Shown piece by piece: positions 5,369 through 6,841 of a stretch of 6,841 nt of DNA; position 1 is the stretch's first letter; the number at the start of each line of letters is the position of its first letter. The position numbers and the translations under genes are program-made. Location: the NCBI GenBank assembly GCA_905209135.1, contig CAJLRT010000055.1:1-6841 (forward strand), written 5' to 3'. Under the pieces are notes generated by a model. It had not been told where the DNA came from and did no database searches. It saw only the letters and a program-made list of their open reading frames with translations. Source of the DNA: an uncultured Eubacteriales bacterium (GTDB lineage: Bacteria > Bacillota > Clostridia > Oscillospirales > UMGS1783).

Positions 5369-6566
5369 ATGGATCATATGCTCCGTCGGGTTCGACGGAT
5401 ACTGCTTGTTCGGCAAGGCAATCCTCCTCCACTGGCGCACGCCGGCCCGCCGCGTCAAAGAGCATCTGTTCCATGCGGTCCATGCAGGCCTTGATGGAAT
5501 ACTGCTGTGCATATTCCACATAGCGTTCGGCGAGCGCCGCCTTTTCCTGCGGATGTTCAATCCAGTAGTCAATCCGCGCGGCGAGCGACGCGGGGTCGCC
5601 GTGCGCGAACAGGTTCTCAGGCGTGAGCGCAAACTGCTTGGTCGCGGAATTTTCGCTGTTGGAGATCACAGGCACAAGGCCGCAGGTGATCGCCTCGATG
5701 CAGGACACCGCCTCGATTTCGACATCGGACGGATGGACGTACAGGTCGCAGGTGTTGATGGCGTCGCACAGCTCCTGCTCCGTAAACAGCCGGAAGATGG
5801 GCGGGTTTTTCAGCCGAAGCCGGTGCGCCTGGCGCTCAAGCGCCTCCCGGTGCGGGCCGTTGCCCGCGAAAATGAGCTGGATGCGGTCCGCATAACGGCT
5901 GCGCGCCGCGGCCTGCAGCAGCAGGTCGTGCCGCTTTTCCAGTACGTACCGGCCTGTAAACAGGATACAGAACCGGTCCGCAAGCTCCGGCGGGCGGACG
6001 GCGGGACGGCGGCAGTACACCGGCACGACGCCGTTGGAGATGACATATTTTTTCGCCGCATACCCGTTTTCCTCCAGCTTGCCCGCAATAAAATCGCTCG
6101 GGCAGTGGATCCGGTCGCAAAACCGGTAAAAGCGCCGGTTGAAAAACCAGTAGATCCAGCGGTTCAGGGTATGGCTGTTCATCAGCCGCAGGTGCGAAGT
6201 GAAGTTCTCCGGCTGGCAGTGAAACGCCGCGGTATAGGGCACGCCGAGCTCCTGTGCGATTTTGCGCCCGGCCTTGCTCACCTTGAACGGCAGCAGGAAG
6301 TGGACGACGTCGGCTTCGCGGATGGCGGCGCGCAGCACGCGCCGGTCAGGCCGCGCGAGCACGACCCCGTTTTTCACCTCTACATACCGGTTGAAAAAGG
6401 GGATGCGCCGGCGCGGCAGCTGGATGCAGTCCTCCCGCCCCTCGCAGTGGGCGGCTACCCTGACGCTGTGCCCCCGCTCCTCCATTGCGCGCATAAACCG
6501 TTCCGCCGCGATTGTCGTGCCGTTGTTATGCTGTCCGAACACGTCGGCGACGATTAAAATATTCAT
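5337..6566 (-). CDS. GT4-family glycosyltransferase (GT-B fold)
   Basis: A 409-residue retaining glycosyltransferase of the usual length for family GT4, which moves a sugar from a nucleotide-sugar donor. The N-terminal acceptor-side Rossmann domain begins MNILIVADVFG with NNGTT (14-18) and ERGHSVRV (30-37). Between the domains are ISNGV (176-180) and FTGRYVLEKRHDLL (203-216), with the donor-phosphate-binding Arg/Lys (R206, K211). IFAGNGP (232-238) follows, and the E-x7-E motif is E283 and E291, in EIEAVSCIEAITCGLVPVIS. Residues from about 376 onward form an acidic, low-complexity tail. Start 6566 has GGGAG 7 nt upstream; a longer in-frame start at 6617 lies in a hairpin. No signal peptide is seen, so it should act on the cytosolic face of the membrane. 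Pairing with an acyltransferase suggests glycosylation of a lipid such as diacylglycerol, but exopolysaccharide or other acceptors cannot be excluded. Confidence 0.93.
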   Translation of the reverse strand: MNILIVADVFGQHNNGTTIAAERFMRAMEERGHSVRVAAHCEGREDCIQLPRRRIPFFNRYVEVKNGVVLARPDRRVLRAAIREADVVHFLLPFKVSKAGRKIAQELGVPYTAAFHCQPENFTSHLRLMNSHTLNRWIYWFFNRRFYRFCDRIHCPSDFIAGKLEENGYAAKKYVISNGVVPVYCRRPAVRPPELADRFCILFTGRYVLEKRHDLLLQAAARSRYADRIQLIFAGNGPHREALERQAHRLRLKNPPIFRLFTEQELCDAINTCDLYVHPSDVEIEAVSCIEAITCGLVPVISNSENSATKQFALTPENLFAHGDPASLAARIDYWIEHPQEKAALAERYVEYAQQYSIKACMDRMEQMLFDAAGRRAPVEEDCLAEQAVSVEPDGAYDPYAPPSQTPAG

Positions 6567-6573
6567 CTTCTTT

Positions 6574-6578
6574 CTCCC
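6574..6578 (-). promoter_or_regulatory. Ribosome binding site of the glycosyltransferase gene
   Basis: On the minus strand this reads GGGAG, 7 nt before the ATG at 6566. It places the start at the conserved MNILIV motif of the Rossmann fold. Confidence 0.78.
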
Positions 6579-6595
6579 ATTCAAACCCGACCTTG

Positions 6596-6623
6596 AACAA
6601 GGGCCGGCGCGGCGCACCGGCCC
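6596..6623 (-). terminator. Probable terminator or attenuator between peptidase and glycosyltransferase
   Basis: Read on the minus strand, 6623-6617 pairs with 6607-6601 (7 bp of G-C), extendable inward by three pairs (one wobble) to a 3-nt loop. TTGTT (6600-6596) follows. The T run is poor, so termination may be partial. An AT-rich TATATAAAT stretch at about 6630-6638 lies just upstream and could be a -10 element, but no good -35 accompanies it. Confidence 0.5.
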
Positions 6624-6647
6624 GGCTGCTATTTATATAGTACAGAT

Positions 6648-6841
6648 TCAGCACTGTGCGATCAGCCGCACATAGAACTCAACGCACTGCGTGAGCTTAT
6701 CGAGCGAGAGCCGCTCGTCGTTGGCGTGGATCATCGCGCGGTCCTCCGCGCTCAGGGCCATGGCCGAAAACCGGTATACATGGCTGCTGATACGGCAGTA
6801 ATGGCGCGAGTCGCTGCACGCGACCATGAGATAGGGCGATA
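6648..6841 (-). CDS. M20-family metallopeptidase, C-terminal end (partial)
   Basis: Only the last 63 residues are in the window; the 5' part lies beyond the right edge. They read [18 protein letters not shown], then [26 protein letters not shown] and [11 protein letters not shown]. This is the characteristic C-terminus of M20 (M20/M25/M40) zinc peptidases, especially the PM20D1/carboxypeptidase S-like group. There, a 'G..DSRHy' loop, 'vYRF' and 'IHg.nErI' precede a final helix ending in '.FY..LI'. The His in IHANDE is a family metal ligand. It is a cytosolic or secreted hydrolase of peptides or N-acyl amino acids; the specificity cannot be seen from this fragment. It is read in the same direction as the glycosyltransferase, 81 bp upstream of it, with a partial terminator between them. 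Confidence 0.86.
   Translation of the reverse strand, partial: SPYLMVACSDSRHYCRISSHVYRFSAMALSAEDRAMIHANDERLSLDKLTQCVEFYVRLIAQC

Noticed and set aside
4337..5494. Long + strand frame of 385 codons across the hexamer repeat and the acyltransferase
   Set aside because: It begins in low-complexity Arg/His repeats and continues antisense to a clear PlsC gene; no domain is recognisable.
5378..5632. 85-residue N-terminal extension of the acyltransferase
   Set aside because: It lies wholly inside the glycosyltransferase gene in another frame and has no PlsC similarity; ATGs at 5377 or 5368 fit family length.
5406..6557. 383-codon + strand frame opposite the glycosyltransferase
   Set aside because: High GC keeps the antisense frame open; the minus strand encodes a full GT4 enzyme with an RBS.

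Overview
The window is GC-rich, has Shine-Dalgarno sequences close to AAGGAG ahead of its genes, sigma70-type promoter elements, hairpin-plus-T-run terminators, and a SpaA/Cna-B-type multidomain protein. Together these suggest a high-GC member of the Bacillota (Clostridia-like, probably an anaerobic gut commensal). This placement is an inference from style and gene families; no rRNA or other marker is present.

Left part (1-2395, + strand). Positions 1-150 hold no convincing gene but can fold into a nested RNA-like structure that runs straight into a very strong intrinsic terminator (150-189). A second terminator follows (209-252). After both comes a 683-residue protein made of six SpaA-like beta-sandwich repeats and a C-terminal MucBP-like domain. 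It has neither a secretion signal nor a wall or membrane anchor.

Middle (2396-4154). A strong extended -10 promoter drives mutY (A/G-specific adenine glycosylase, + strand). It converges on a minus-strand hotdog-fold acyl-CoA thioesterase of the YbgC/FcbC type. A hairpin terminator between them can serve both strands.

Intergenic block (4155-4678). The thioesterase leader contains a terminator on the minus strand and a small palindrome next to the ribosome binding site. Upstream lies about 300 bp of degenerate GGCRCA hexanucleotide repeat, almost free of T on the + strand, with 37-bp higher-order units. The long reading frames that cross this block on both strands are artefacts of the repeat.

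Right part (4679-6841, minus strand). An M20-family metallopeptidase (only its C-terminus is in the window), a GT4-type glycosyltransferase and a PlsC-type acyltransferase lie in that transcriptional order. The last two overlap by about 30-40 bp and are probably translationally coupled. A glycosyltransferase coupled to a membrane-lipid acyltransferase suggests glycolipid or envelope-lipid synthesis; the exact substrates cannot be read from the sequence.

I see no clearly new biological system. The items most worth a second look are the apparently cytosolic SpaA-repeat protein with mostly lost isopeptide residues, the T-depleted higher-order hexamer array, and the possible structured RNA at the left edge.
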